Origin: Haloactinopolyspora alba | Lineage (GTDB): Bacteria > Actinomycetota > Actinomycetes > Jiangellales > Jiangellaceae | NCBI RefSeq assembly: GCF_003014555.1 | Contig: NZ_PYGE01000017.1 | Coordinates: 42,328 to 106,327 of the forward strand | Direction: 5' to 3' | DNA: 64,000 bases | Part shown: positions 24,458-31,458 of the stretch, one piece after another | How positions within the stretch are numbered: the stretch's first letter is position 1 | Layout: each line of letters opens with the position of its first letter | Made by a program: the position numbers and the translations under genes | Notes under the pieces: model-generated | The model's database searches: none | The model's input: the letters and a program-made list of their open reading frames with translations, nothing else | What the model was told of the DNA's origin: nothing

Positions 24458-25404
24458 CCGCCGACGCCGAGCTCGATGTCGCCGGCCTACTTGCGGTCGC
24501 GTCGATCCCGATCAGCAACATCGAGCAGCTCAAAACCGAGCTCATGCCGGCCATTGAGGCTGCAGTCTCGTTTTTCCCCGGCGTCGATCGAACCGTCGGT
24601 GGCTACGAGGGGTTGGTGCAGGCCCAAGCAGCGATTGCCGACGAGGCGCAGAAGGACGCATTCGGGCTCGCCTACAGCGTCGTGTCGCAGCTCTGGGAGG
24701 CGATCAGCCCCGATCCGATCCTCAGCCAGTACCAAGCGGACTATCGATGGCTCACCGACGTCTACGAGTCGGTGCGTCCCAGCGACATCACCGGCCGACT
24801 CGTATGGCACTCTCTCGGACCCAAGACCGCCGAACTCGTCAGCGAACACATCACCGTCGAGGTGCCCAATGACGCCGAGGAGACCATCGTCCTCAACGAG
24901 GACGTCATCAGGGACCTGATGAGCGGCGATGGGAAGGACGTCCCGGTCGAGGAGATCGAGAAGCAGATCAGCGCCCGCATCGCCCGCCACCTCAACAACC
25001 CCAAGTTCATCGAGCTCGGACAGCGCCTCAACGCCCTCCGCGAGAAGTACGCCGACATCCAGCAATCCAGCCTCGATTTCCTTCGTGAGCTCCTCGACCT
25101 CGCCCGCGACACCGTCGCCGCGGAGAAGGAGGTTGCCGAGATCCCTCGCGAGGAACGCGGCAAAGCGGCCCTCACCGAGCTCTTCGAGACACTCAAGACC
25201 GACGGCACACCCATCATCGTCGAGAACATCGTGAACCGCATCGACGAGGTCGTCCGGGGCATCCGCTTCGAAGGCTGGCAGAACACCGTCGAGGGCGACC
25301 GAGAGGTCCGCCAGGCCCTCCGCAAGACGCTCTACGTCCAGTTCAAGATCCGCGACAACGACGTCTTCGAGAAGGCCCTCGGCTACGTTCGGGAGTACTA
25401 CTAG
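24454..25404 (+). CDS. Orphan C-terminal part of a type I restriction HsdR-like protein
   Basis: The 316-residue protein resembles only the C-terminal helical region of type I restriction endonuclease subunit R: RHLNNPKFIELGQRLNALREKY and QSSLDFLRELLDLARD, ending with an all-helical domain. The nuclease and helicase domains (about 700 residues) are missing. No HsdM or HsdS lies nearby. Start GTG 24454 follows directly on the small zinc gene, so this is not a simple frameshift: either a truncated remnant captured behind another gene, or a stand-alone protein that binds a partner. I prefer remnant. Confidence 0.7.
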   Translation: MTADAELDVAGLLAVASIPISNIEQLKTELMPAIEAAVSFFPGVDRTVGGYEGLVQAQAAIADEAQKDAFGLAYSVVSQLWEAISPDPILSQYQADYRWLTDVYESVRPSDITGRLVWHSLGPKTAELVSEHITVEVPNDAEETIVLNEDVIRDLMSGDGKDVPVEEIEKQISARIARHLNNPKFIELGQRLNALREKYADIQQSSLDFLRELLDLARDTVAAEKEVAEIPREERGKAALTELFETLKTDGTPIIVENIVNRIDEVVRGIRFEGWQNTVEGDREVRQALRKTLYVQFKIRDNDVFEKALGYVREYY

Positions 25405-25409
25405 GAAGG

Positions 25410-25616
25410 ATGATGGGCGTAGTTCAGCTCAACACAGCGATCTACGAGCTCCCTGTGCCAATCTGGATGGGGTCCGACGTGCTTGGACAGACCTTCCGGA
25501 CGCGCTGCCGTGCGGTCACCTTCGACGTCCTGATGCCGCGGCCAAGCAGTGACAACGGCCAGCCAGCGACCGACAGTCCACGGCGCAGACGACCACGACG
25601 TCACGTGGCCGATTAA
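25410..25616 (+). CDS. Short hypothetical reading frame
   Basis: A 68-residue frame begins at ATG 25410 behind AGGAAGG, just after the HsdR-like gene. The first 45 residues look protein-like (VQLNTAIYELPVPIWMGSDV) and the last 20 are Arg-rich and probably noise. It may be a broken gene end. No family is recognised. Confidence 0.3.
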   Translation: MMGVVQLNTAIYELPVPIWMGSDVLGQTFRTRCRAVTFDVLMPRPSSDNGQPATDSPRRRRPRRHVAD

Positions 25617-25663
25617 ATGAATTTGGAGCCCCAGCCCTGCTGACCTGGACCGGGTCGACTCTC

Positions 25664-25682
25664 CGTAATACGCTGTATTACG
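25664..25682. promoter_or_regulatory. Palindromic operator overlapping a start codon
   Basis: CGTAATAC and GTATTACG form a perfect 8-bp inverted repeat around GCT. The last base is the G of the GTG start of the following gene. TAATAC could be the -10. Such overlap is typical of autoregulated toxin-antitoxin operons with RHH antitoxins. Confidence 0.65.
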
Positions 25683-26047
25683 TGAGCGCCAGTCAGACAT
25701 TCCACGGCCGGGAGCCGACGGACCTCCCGATCGAAGAGATCGACTGGTCTCATCGAGGCGACTACATCCGTAGCCGCTCAGCGCGCAAGCCGGGCGATTT
25801 CAACGTCGAGCCAGAGTGGGCGACAGAAGCGGCAGTGGACGAGGAGCGCATCGTCGCTGCGCCCGACCCAGCTAGCAAGTCGGGGGAGACGATCCGGGTC
25901 GTTGGATACAGCGAGTCCGCCAACCGAGTCCTGGTTGTCATACTGCTGCCCGTGAACCTGCCCCAGATCGATGGTTCATGGATCGGTGTGAACGCGTGGA
26001 CAGCAAACTCAACAGCCATGAGGGCTTACCACCAGAGGGAGGGGTGA
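25682..26047 (+). CDS. Putative toxin, BrnT-like
   Basis: The 121-residue protein lies immediately before an RHH protein, overlapping it by four bases. It ends in ETIRVVGYSESANRVLVVILLP and GVNAWTANSTAMRAYHQREG, a beta-rich end with the strand order of BrnT-type RNase toxins. The catalytic residues cannot be confirmed by eye. GTG 25682, with no Shine-Dalgarno, suggests a leaderless mRNA starting inside the palindrome. The toxin-first order with an RHH antitoxin is that of brnTA. Confidence 0.55.
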   Translation: MSASQTFHGREPTDLPIEEIDWSHRGDYIRSRSARKPGDFNVEPEWATEAAVDEERIVAAPDPASKSGETIRVVGYSESANRVLVVILLPVNLPQIDGSWIGVNAWTANSTAMRAYHQREG

Positions 26048-26484
26048 GCAACGTGGGCACAAGAGATACAGAGCAGATCCTTGCCGAGGAAACCGAGGCA
26101 TCCGAAGCTGGCCGGGACACGGAGGCTACCTACGTCCAAAACCGCAGCCGTGGCAAAGACCCGTCTCTGGTGTACTCGGTCCGGATGCCGGTCCATCGAC
26201 TGGAAGAGCTGCGTGTCCTGGCAGAGCAGAACGACATGACCCCGTCAGCTTTGATGCGCCGCTTCGCGCTTGAAGGGCTGGACAGGGCTGCAGATGCCAC
26301 GCCGCGTGTCCCTGAGACGCGTGATGACGTTGGGCTGGACGGTGAACAGATGGTCGTGATGACCCCCGACCAGTTCAAGGCTGTCGTGCACGATGCCATC
26401 CAGATGACGGCTCAGGAGGTTCTCAGTCCCCTGATGGAGTTGGTCCAGCAGATGCAGGAGAAGCAGCGACACTCGGCCGCCTGA
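26044..26484 (+). CDS. Ribbon-helix-helix protein, putative antitoxin
   Basis: The 146-residue protein starts at GTG 26044 (GTGA overlap). The RHH DNA-binding core is in the middle: LVYSVRMPVHRLEELRVLAEQNDMTPSALMRRFALEGLD, preceded by a disordered N-terminus and followed by a C-terminal helical part that ends in a predicted coiled coil. The core position is unusual, since antitoxins usually have it at the N-terminus. It should bind the palindrome at 25664. Confidence 0.65.
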   Translation: MSNVGTRDTEQILAEETEASEAGRDTEATYVQNRSRGKDPSLVYSVRMPVHRLEELRVLAEQNDMTPSALMRRFALEGLDRAADATPRVPETRDDVGLDGEQMVVMTPDQFKAVVHDAIQMTAQEVLSPLMELVQQMQEKQRHSAA

Positions 26485-26754
26485 CTGCGGCATCGCGCAG
26501 GTTGCACAGGTATGCCCGCCCCCATGCCGGTGCTCGTCGGCAATGCGTGCACTGTGCTAGGGGTTCCCAGCCCGTATGCCCGCATCCGAACGCGGTCGTG
26601 TGGTTGCCGGTGCGCCGCAGACCGGGCCCGGCCGTCCACCGTCGGATGCCAAAATCCGTTCGGGCGACGCACTGAGCGGCACGCCTCGTCGACGGCAAGA
26701 TCCTCCGGCGGCGCACCCATAGGAGGCAGGTAGACGGCGCGTTACCATCCAGAC
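26485..26754. other. No gene seen
   Basis: This 270-base stretch has no convincing gene. It ends with the promoter of the next gene: TTACCAT (about 26742-26748), six bases before GTG 26755. Confidence 0.4.
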
Positions 26755-27132
26755 GTGGAGACCAGGGCCGAGCCCCGCGTCCTCGTCCTCGGGCTGGATC
26801 CGTATCGGGTGCCCGGGCCATGGGACCCCGAACCGGTGGCCGAGGCGATCGACGTCGGGCTGGCGAAGTTCGCGGAGCATGGCGTAGGTGTCGAGACCTG
26901 CCTTGTCGGCCTCGATGGAAGTGACGACATCGAGGCGGTCGTCGAGGATGCGCTGCGCGCGCACGCGTGGGAGTGCGTCACTATCGGCGGTGGTCTGCGG
27001 CACTCGGACGACCGAGTAGAGCTACTCGAACTGGTGATCAACCTGGTGCGCCGACACGCCCCCGAGGCAGCCATCGCTTTCAACAGCACCCCGGCGGGTA
27101 CCTACGAGGCCGCAGCCCGCTGGCTCGCGTGA
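26755..27132 (+). CDS. Conserved hypothetical protein
   Basis: The 125-residue protein starts at GTG 26755, with a possible leaderless transcript. It has an alternating beta/alpha pattern like a flavodoxin or CheY-like domain: RVLVLGLDPYRVPGPWDPEP, then VSTAIGGGLRHSDDRVELLELVINLVRRHAPEA-like segments. No catalytic motif is recognised. It is a lone gene facing the lipoprotein genes. Confidence 0.6.
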   Translation: METRAEPRVLVLGLDPYRVPGPWDPEPVAEAIDVGLAKFAEHGVGVETCLVGLDGSDDIEAVVEDALRAHAWECVTIGGGLRHSDDRVELLELVINLVRRHAPEAAIAFNSTPAGTYEAAARWLA

Positions 27133-27241
27133 CGATCGCGGACCCATACAGCCGCTGCGCCTTTGGCGGACCGGCGAGCTCCTTGTCCTGCGTACCCGTT
27201 AACGTAGCGTCGGCGGTCCACGACACCGAAAGGCAACAGGC

Positions 27242-27814
27242 TTGTCGCGTACCAGGCGTCCCTGGCAGCTCATGATCACCACCACGACGTCGGCCATCGT
27301 CGGCCTCAGCCTTGCGAGCTGCTCCGATGACACCAAGAACGAGCCCGCCGGCTCAATCATCGAGCCGACCGCCTCGAGCCTGTCCACACCGAACGCCACC
27401 GGGCCGTCCGAGGCTGCCGACATCGCCGCCGTCAGACAGGTCCATGCCGAGTACTGGGACGCGGTCATCACCTCCGAGAACCGTCCGACCACAGCAGATC
27501 GCAGCCTTTTCGACGGCATCGCGACCGGCGCAGCTGTGGAGACTCAGCTCGCCGATGTCGGCAGCCTGAAGGAGGACGGCATCCGTCGCCTCGGCGCTCC
27601 GACACTGGGCGAACCGGCGATCACAGTCGACGGCGACAGCGCCACCGTCGAGGTGTGTGTCGACAGTTCGACCTGGGGTGCAGCCGTCGGCGACACGACT
27701 GCGCCCCCGCAGACGCCGCACCCGAGGCCATCGGTGGTCGCACTCGAACGCACCGACGAAACGTGGCTGGTCACCGAACAGATCCCGTCCGACGAGGCTA
27801 CGATCACCTGCTGA
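27242..27814 (+). CDS. Lipoprotein, paralogue 1
   Basis: This 190-residue secreted lipoprotein starts at TTG 27242. The signal peptide ends in a lipobox LASC, followed by a low-complexity Thr/Ser/Pro linker and a domain of about 120 residues (AEYWDAVITSENRPTTADRSLFDGIATG). Its paralogue lies at 28202. The 50 bases before both genes are nearly identical, including CCCGTTAACGT and CCACGACACCGAAAGGCA. The domain size suggests an NTF2-like fold. Function unknown. Confidence 0.75.
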   Translation: MSRTRRPWQLMITTTTSAIVGLSLASCSDDTKNEPAGSIIEPTASSLSTPNATGPSEAADIAAVRQVHAEYWDAVITSENRPTTADRSLFDGIATGAAVETQLADVGSLKEDGIRRLGAPTLGEPAITVDGDSATVEVCVDSSTWGAAVGDTTAPPQTPHPRPSVVALERTDETWLVTEQIPSDEATITC

Positions 27815-27961
27815 GCATCGAGCAGAGCTCACGGCCGCCTCGCACCATGACGCTCGCGACCGGCCCCTGGGGTAAGCCGTCGACCGAAGTTGCGACCGCC
27901 CGGCCGGCTCCGTATCGTCCCGCCCCGTTGACGTAGTACAGACGGCACGGAGAGGCAGCGG

Positions 27962-28083
27962 GCTTGTCGCGTACCAGGCGTCCCTGGCACCTCATGATCA
28001 CCACCGCGACGTCGGCCATAGTTGGCCTCAGCCTTGCGAGTGGATCATCGTCAGTCACATCCCGGTCAATGAATCGAGCCTGA
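27962..28083 (+). pseudogene. Deletion remnant of a third lipoprotein paralogue
   Basis: About 85 bases match the start of paralogue 1 (signal peptide codons down to GGCCTCAGCCTTGCGAG) and are then joined directly to about 55 bases that match the end of paralogue 2, including the stop-overlap GACATGCTGAC. The middle of the gene is gone and the joined frame changes. This is the product of a recombination between tandem copies. Confidence 0.8.
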
Positions 28084-28201
28084 CATGCTGACCGTTGGAC
28101 AGCCGAGACCCGGACGTCGATTGTGGCGGACCGGCAGGCTCGGTGTCCCCCGCACCCGTTAACGTGGTGCCGACGGTCCACGACACCGAAAGGCAAGAGG
28201 C

Positions 28202-28774
28202 TTGTCGCCCACCAGGCGCCCCCGGCAGATGATGATCACCGCTGCGATGTCGGCTGTCCTCGCCGTCGGCGTTGCTGGCTGCTCCGACGATGCGCCAGAC
28301 GAACCGGCCGGCCTCACCGCGGGACCGACGCCGACAGGCACCTCCTCAGCGAGCCCCACCGGACCGTCCAAGGCCGACGACGTGGCTACCATCAAGCAGC
28401 TCTACGCCGATTATTGGGACGCCGTGATCACCGCCGAGAACGGCCCGAACCCCGACCCGGCACTCTTCGACGGAATCGTCACCGGCGACGCTCTCGAGTC
28501 ACGGGTCGGCCGGGTGCAGCGCATGGTCGACGAGGAACAGCGCCGCTACGGCAAGCCCAAGATCGGCGAGGTAAAGGTCACCGTCGACGGTGACACTGCC
28601 CGCGCCGAGGCTTGCGTCGACCAGCGCAAATGGGGTGTGGTCGTCCAAGGTCAGACGCAACCCCCTTTTGACGACATAGAGCCCGGCCCCATCGGTGTCG
28701 TCACCAAACGCACTAAGAACGGGTGGATCATCGTCAATTACATCCCTGTCGATGAGTCGAGCTTGACATGCTGA
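28202..28774 (+). CDS. Lipoprotein, paralogue 2
   Basis: The 190-residue lipoprotein starts at TTG 28202 and has lipobox VAGC. It aligns along its length with paralogue 1 (AEYWDAVITSEN versus ADYWDAVITAEN). The C-terminal Cys is kept in both (ITC and LTC). It is followed by the secreted 322-residue protein, whose ATG lies seven bases inside this gene, so the two are an operon. Confidence 0.75.
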   Translation: MSPTRRPRQMMITAAMSAVLAVGVAGCSDDAPDEPAGLTAGPTPTGTSSASPTGPSKADDVATIKQLYADYWDAVITAENGPNPDPALFDGIVTGDALESRVGRVQRMVDEEQRRYGKPKIGEVKVTVDGDTARAEACVDQRKWGVVVQGQTQPPFDDIEPGPIGVVTKRTKNGWIIVNYIPVDESSLTC

Positions 28775-29736
28775 CGAACTGGTCGAAGTCTCGGTGCCTA
28801 AACTTGGTGGTGGCGGCGCTGGCCGCCTTCCTGGCCTTGTCGGTCGTCGACGGTCCGTACGCTGGCGCTGCGCCGGGTGCCCCGGGCGAATCCGCTGCAG
28901 GCGACGAGCCGCTGAAGATTCAACCTGCCGCCGAGTGTTCCGTTCCCCCCGGCTGGACAGAGGTCCACAAGGACGAGGCCACCGGTGAAATCGTCACGGT
29001 GACGCATTGTCCTGGTGACGAGGACGAGGGTGACGGCGACCAGGACGAAGGCACGAACGAGCCGACCTGCGAGTTCTACGAACAGTACGACGAGTTCTGC
29101 ATGGGCGAGGCAGCCTGCTGGGGCAACAACCCAGCGGCCGTGCAGGACCCCGACGAGCTCCAGGGAGTCCCCAAGCCCTCCCCCGACGCCCACGTGGCGT
29201 ACCGGTCGTGCCGGTATCCCGACGGCACCGTCGAAGACAAGTGGTACTGGACCACCGAGTCCGAAGAACCTCCACTCGAGGAACAGGCGCGAGAGGCGTA
29301 CGGGCTGCTGGCTACTCCGGACTTCACACTAGCGTTCAACCCGCCGGGGCGGACGTTCGTCAACCTCGACACCTGGTGGTGGGCCGACGGCGCCGGCGAC
29401 GGCGAGATCACCGGCAGCTCAGCCTTCGGTGTGGTCGCGATCGCCACGCCCGACCACATCGAGGTCGACCCCGGCGACGGCAGCAACATCATCACCTGCG
29501 ACTGGGCGACCAGCAAGACGGACACCTGCCGCTACGCCTACCCACACGCTTCGACCGACGGGACTGCCCAGGTGGACGGCTCCCCCGCCTACACCGCGCG
29601 GGCCCGGCTGGTCTACACGGTGCGGTTCGAGAACGCCGGGGAGCCGCTCGAGCTGCCCGGCTTGCCGGAGCAACTCACGAGCCCGTGGGAGGAAACCGCC
29701 GTCCCGGTCGGTGAAGTCCAGTCCCTGGTGGAGTGA
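28768..29736 (+). CDS. Secreted Cys-rich hypothetical protein
   Basis: The 322-residue protein has a Sec signal peptide (LNLVVAALAAFLALSVVDGPYAGAAPG, likely cut after AGA or ALA-like sites), an acidic linker, several Cys that may pair (ECS, HCP, TCEFYEQYDEFCMGEAACW) and a C-terminal beta-rich domain with GEITGSSAFGVVAIATPDHIEV and a terminal strand set. No family is recognised with confidence. It resembles proteins encoded after small lipoproteins in other actinobacteria. A perfect terminator hairpin follows. Confidence 0.65.
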   Translation: MLTNWSKSRCLNLVVAALAAFLALSVVDGPYAGAAPGAPGESAAGDEPLKIQPAAECSVPPGWTEVHKDEATGEIVTVTHCPGDEDEGDGDQDEGTNEPTCEFYEQYDEFCMGEAACWGNNPAAVQDPDELQGVPKPSPDAHVAYRSCRYPDGTVEDKWYWTTESEEPPLEEQAREAYGLLATPDFTLAFNPPGRTFVNLDTWWWADGAGDGEITGSSAFGVVAIATPDHIEVDPGDGSNIITCDWATSKTDTCRYAYPHASTDGTAQVDGSPAYTARARLVYTVRFENAGEPLELPGLPEQLTSPWEETAVPVGEVQSLVE

Positions 29737-29771
29737 CGGGCCGCCCTTCGTGGAGTGACGGGCGGCCCGTC
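29735..29771. terminator. Terminator hairpin
   Basis: GACGGGCCGCCC (29735-29746) pairs with GGGCGGCCCGTC (29760-29771) across 13 bases. It begins at the stop codon of the secreted protein and lies 20 bases before the end of the convergent VOC gene. Confidence 0.75.
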
Positions 29772-29791
29772 CGGCGGCACTCGAGCCGGGA

Positions 29792-30262
29792 TCAGGACTG
29801 CTGGGCGATCCACTCCGCGATGCGGCGCTCGGCTTCCTCCGGCGAGACGTCCTCGACCCTGGTCGCGAGACTCCATCGGTGTCCGAACGGGTCCATGACC
29901 GTGCCGTACCGGTCACCCGACGGGAAGTCGTTGACGGCCGTGACCACGCTCGCCCCGGCCTCGACAGCCTGGGCGAACAGCGCGTCGACGTCCTCGCAGT
30001 AGATCATGATCGCCGACGTGACGCCGTCGGCACCAGGTGCGATCAGCCCGTACTCGGGCAGCGGGTCTCCCATCTGCAACGTGGAGTCGCCGATGCGCAA
30101 CTCGGCGTGCATGACGGTGCCGTCCGGCCCGTCCATGCGGCTGATCTGTTTCGCGCCGAAGGCACGCCGGTAGAAGTCGATCGCTTCGGCCGCGCCGTCG
30201 ACGGCGATGTACGGGTTCAGGCTGTGGAATCCGGCGGGAACCGGTGCGACTGTGTTCGTCAT
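29792..30262 (-). CDS. VOC-family protein (PhnB-like)
   Basis: The 156-residue protein of the vicinal-oxygen-chelate fold starts LNPYIAVDGAAEAIDFYRRAFGAKQ, as PhnB/glyoxalase-like proteins do, and has YGTVMDPFGHRWSLATRVEDVSPEEAERR at the end. The His and Glu metal ligands of true glyoxalases are not all evident, so an enzymatic role is uncertain. It is divergent from the AraC gene (50 bases between starts). Confidence 0.85.
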   Translation of the reverse strand: MTNTVAPVPAGFHSLNPYIAVDGAAEAIDFYRRAFGAKQISRMDGPDGTVMHAELRIGDSTLQMGDPLPEYGLIAPGADGVTSAIMIYCEDVDALFAQAVEAGASVVTAVNDFPSGDRYGTVMDPFGHRWSLATRVEDVSPEEAERRIAEWIAQQS

Positions 30263-30312
30263 GGCGCCCAGTCTCGGGCGACGTTGTCGGTGCGGTCTTG
30301 TAGAAAGGCGAC

Positions 30313-31173
30313 ATGTTCACCGGGCCGACCGCCAGCACCAAGGGCATCCTCCGCCCGGCCGACGTCGCACGTCAGGTCGACGTCCGCCGGTACGGTGCCG
30401 ACGACGACGTCGCCGGCTATGTCGAGCGGTACTGGTCCGTCCACTGGGACCGGCCCGCGCGCGATCAGTACGCGGTGCGGGTCATTCCCCCGCCCAGCAT
30501 CAACCTCACCTTCACCCATGACGGCGGCGCCCACCTGCACGGTGTCGGCCGGCAACTGTCCGCGCACGAACTGTCCGGCAGCGGATGGGTCTTCGGCCTC
30601 AAGTTCCGTCCGGGCGGGTTCCACGCACTCGCCGGCCTGGCAGCGTCCGAGATCACCGACCAGACGGTCCCGTTGGAGCAGGTCATGGGGCCGGCGGTGC
30701 CGTCCCTGGCCGACGCGGTCCTGAACGCCGAGTCCGACCGGCATCGGCGGGCGCTGGTGGCGGCGTTCGTCCGGCGCCAACGGCCCGAACGTGACGACGA
30801 GATGCTCGCCCTCGTGGTCCGTATCGTCGCCACGATGCTCGCCGACCGGAACCTCACCCGGGTCGACGACGTCACCGCCCGGTTCGGTCTGTCGTCACGG
30901 ACGGCGCAACGGCTGTTCCGCCGCTACGTCGGGGTGGGGCCGAAACACGTGCTGCAGCGCTGCCGCCTGCACGACGGCGCCGATCTGCTCGCCAACGGCA
31001 CGGTCGACGACATCTCCGCGTTGGCCGCCCAGCTCGGCTACGTCGACCAGGCGCACTTCACCCGCGACTTCAGCGCGGTCGTCGGCAGCTCCCCCGCCGC
31101 CTACCTGCGAGCCTGCCGGGCCGACGCCGCGCGGCCGGCCGACGCCACCGTCGCGGCCCAGCAGCCGCGGTGA
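30313..31173 (+). CDS. AraC-family transcriptional regulator
   Basis: The 286-residue regulator has an N-terminal domain of the DUF6597 type (YVERYWSVHWDRPARDQYAVRVIPPPSINLTF) and a C-terminal AraC DNA-binding domain with two HTH motifs (VDDVTARFGLSSRTAQRLFRRYVGVGPKHV and ISALAAQLGYVDQAHFTRDF). ATG 30313. The neighbouring divergent VOC gene is a likely target. Confidence 0.88.
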   Translation: MFTGPTASTKGILRPADVARQVDVRRYGADDDVAGYVERYWSVHWDRPARDQYAVRVIPPPSINLTFTHDGGAHLHGVGRQLSAHELSGSGWVFGLKFRPGGFHALAGLAASEITDQTVPLEQVMGPAVPSLADAVLNAESDRHRRALVAAFVRRQRPERDDEMLALVVRIVATMLADRNLTRVDDVTARFGLSSRTAQRLFRRYVGVGPKHVLQRCRLHDGADLLANGTVDDISALAAQLGYVDQAHFTRDFSAVVGSSPAAYLRACRADAARPADATVAAQQPR

Positions 31174-31185
31174 CGCCCGGACGTG

Positions 31186-31344
31186 TCAGCTGTTCCGCTT
31201 GACCCAGCCCCACACGGACGTCGCGACGAACAGGACCGCCCCCAGCACGAACAGCCAGAACAGACCCTTGATGATCAGGCCGAGGACCGAGATCACGATC
31301 CACGCGGCGAGCAGGAGCAGCAGGATGCGCAGCATGAGCATCAT
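31186..31344 (-). CDS. Small hydrophobic membrane protein
   Basis: The 52-residue protein has two membrane helices (LRILLLLLAAWIVISVLGLII and LFWLFVLGAVLFVATSVWGWV) and a short basic tail. ATG 31344 is one of three nearby ATG codons. The protein belongs to the class of small hydrophobic membrane proteins common in actinobacteria. Confidence 0.6.
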   Translation of the reverse strand: MMLMLRILLLLLAAWIVISVLGLIIKGLFWLFVLGAVLFVATSVWGWVKRNS

Positions 31345-31458
31345 TATGACACCGACCGCAACAGCGCTCCCGCGCCGCGGCGCGCGGACCGGTCCCGCGT
31401 CACCGCGGAACCCGCCCACTCAGCAAGCGGGCGGGTCGGCGGCATCTGTTCCGGTCGA

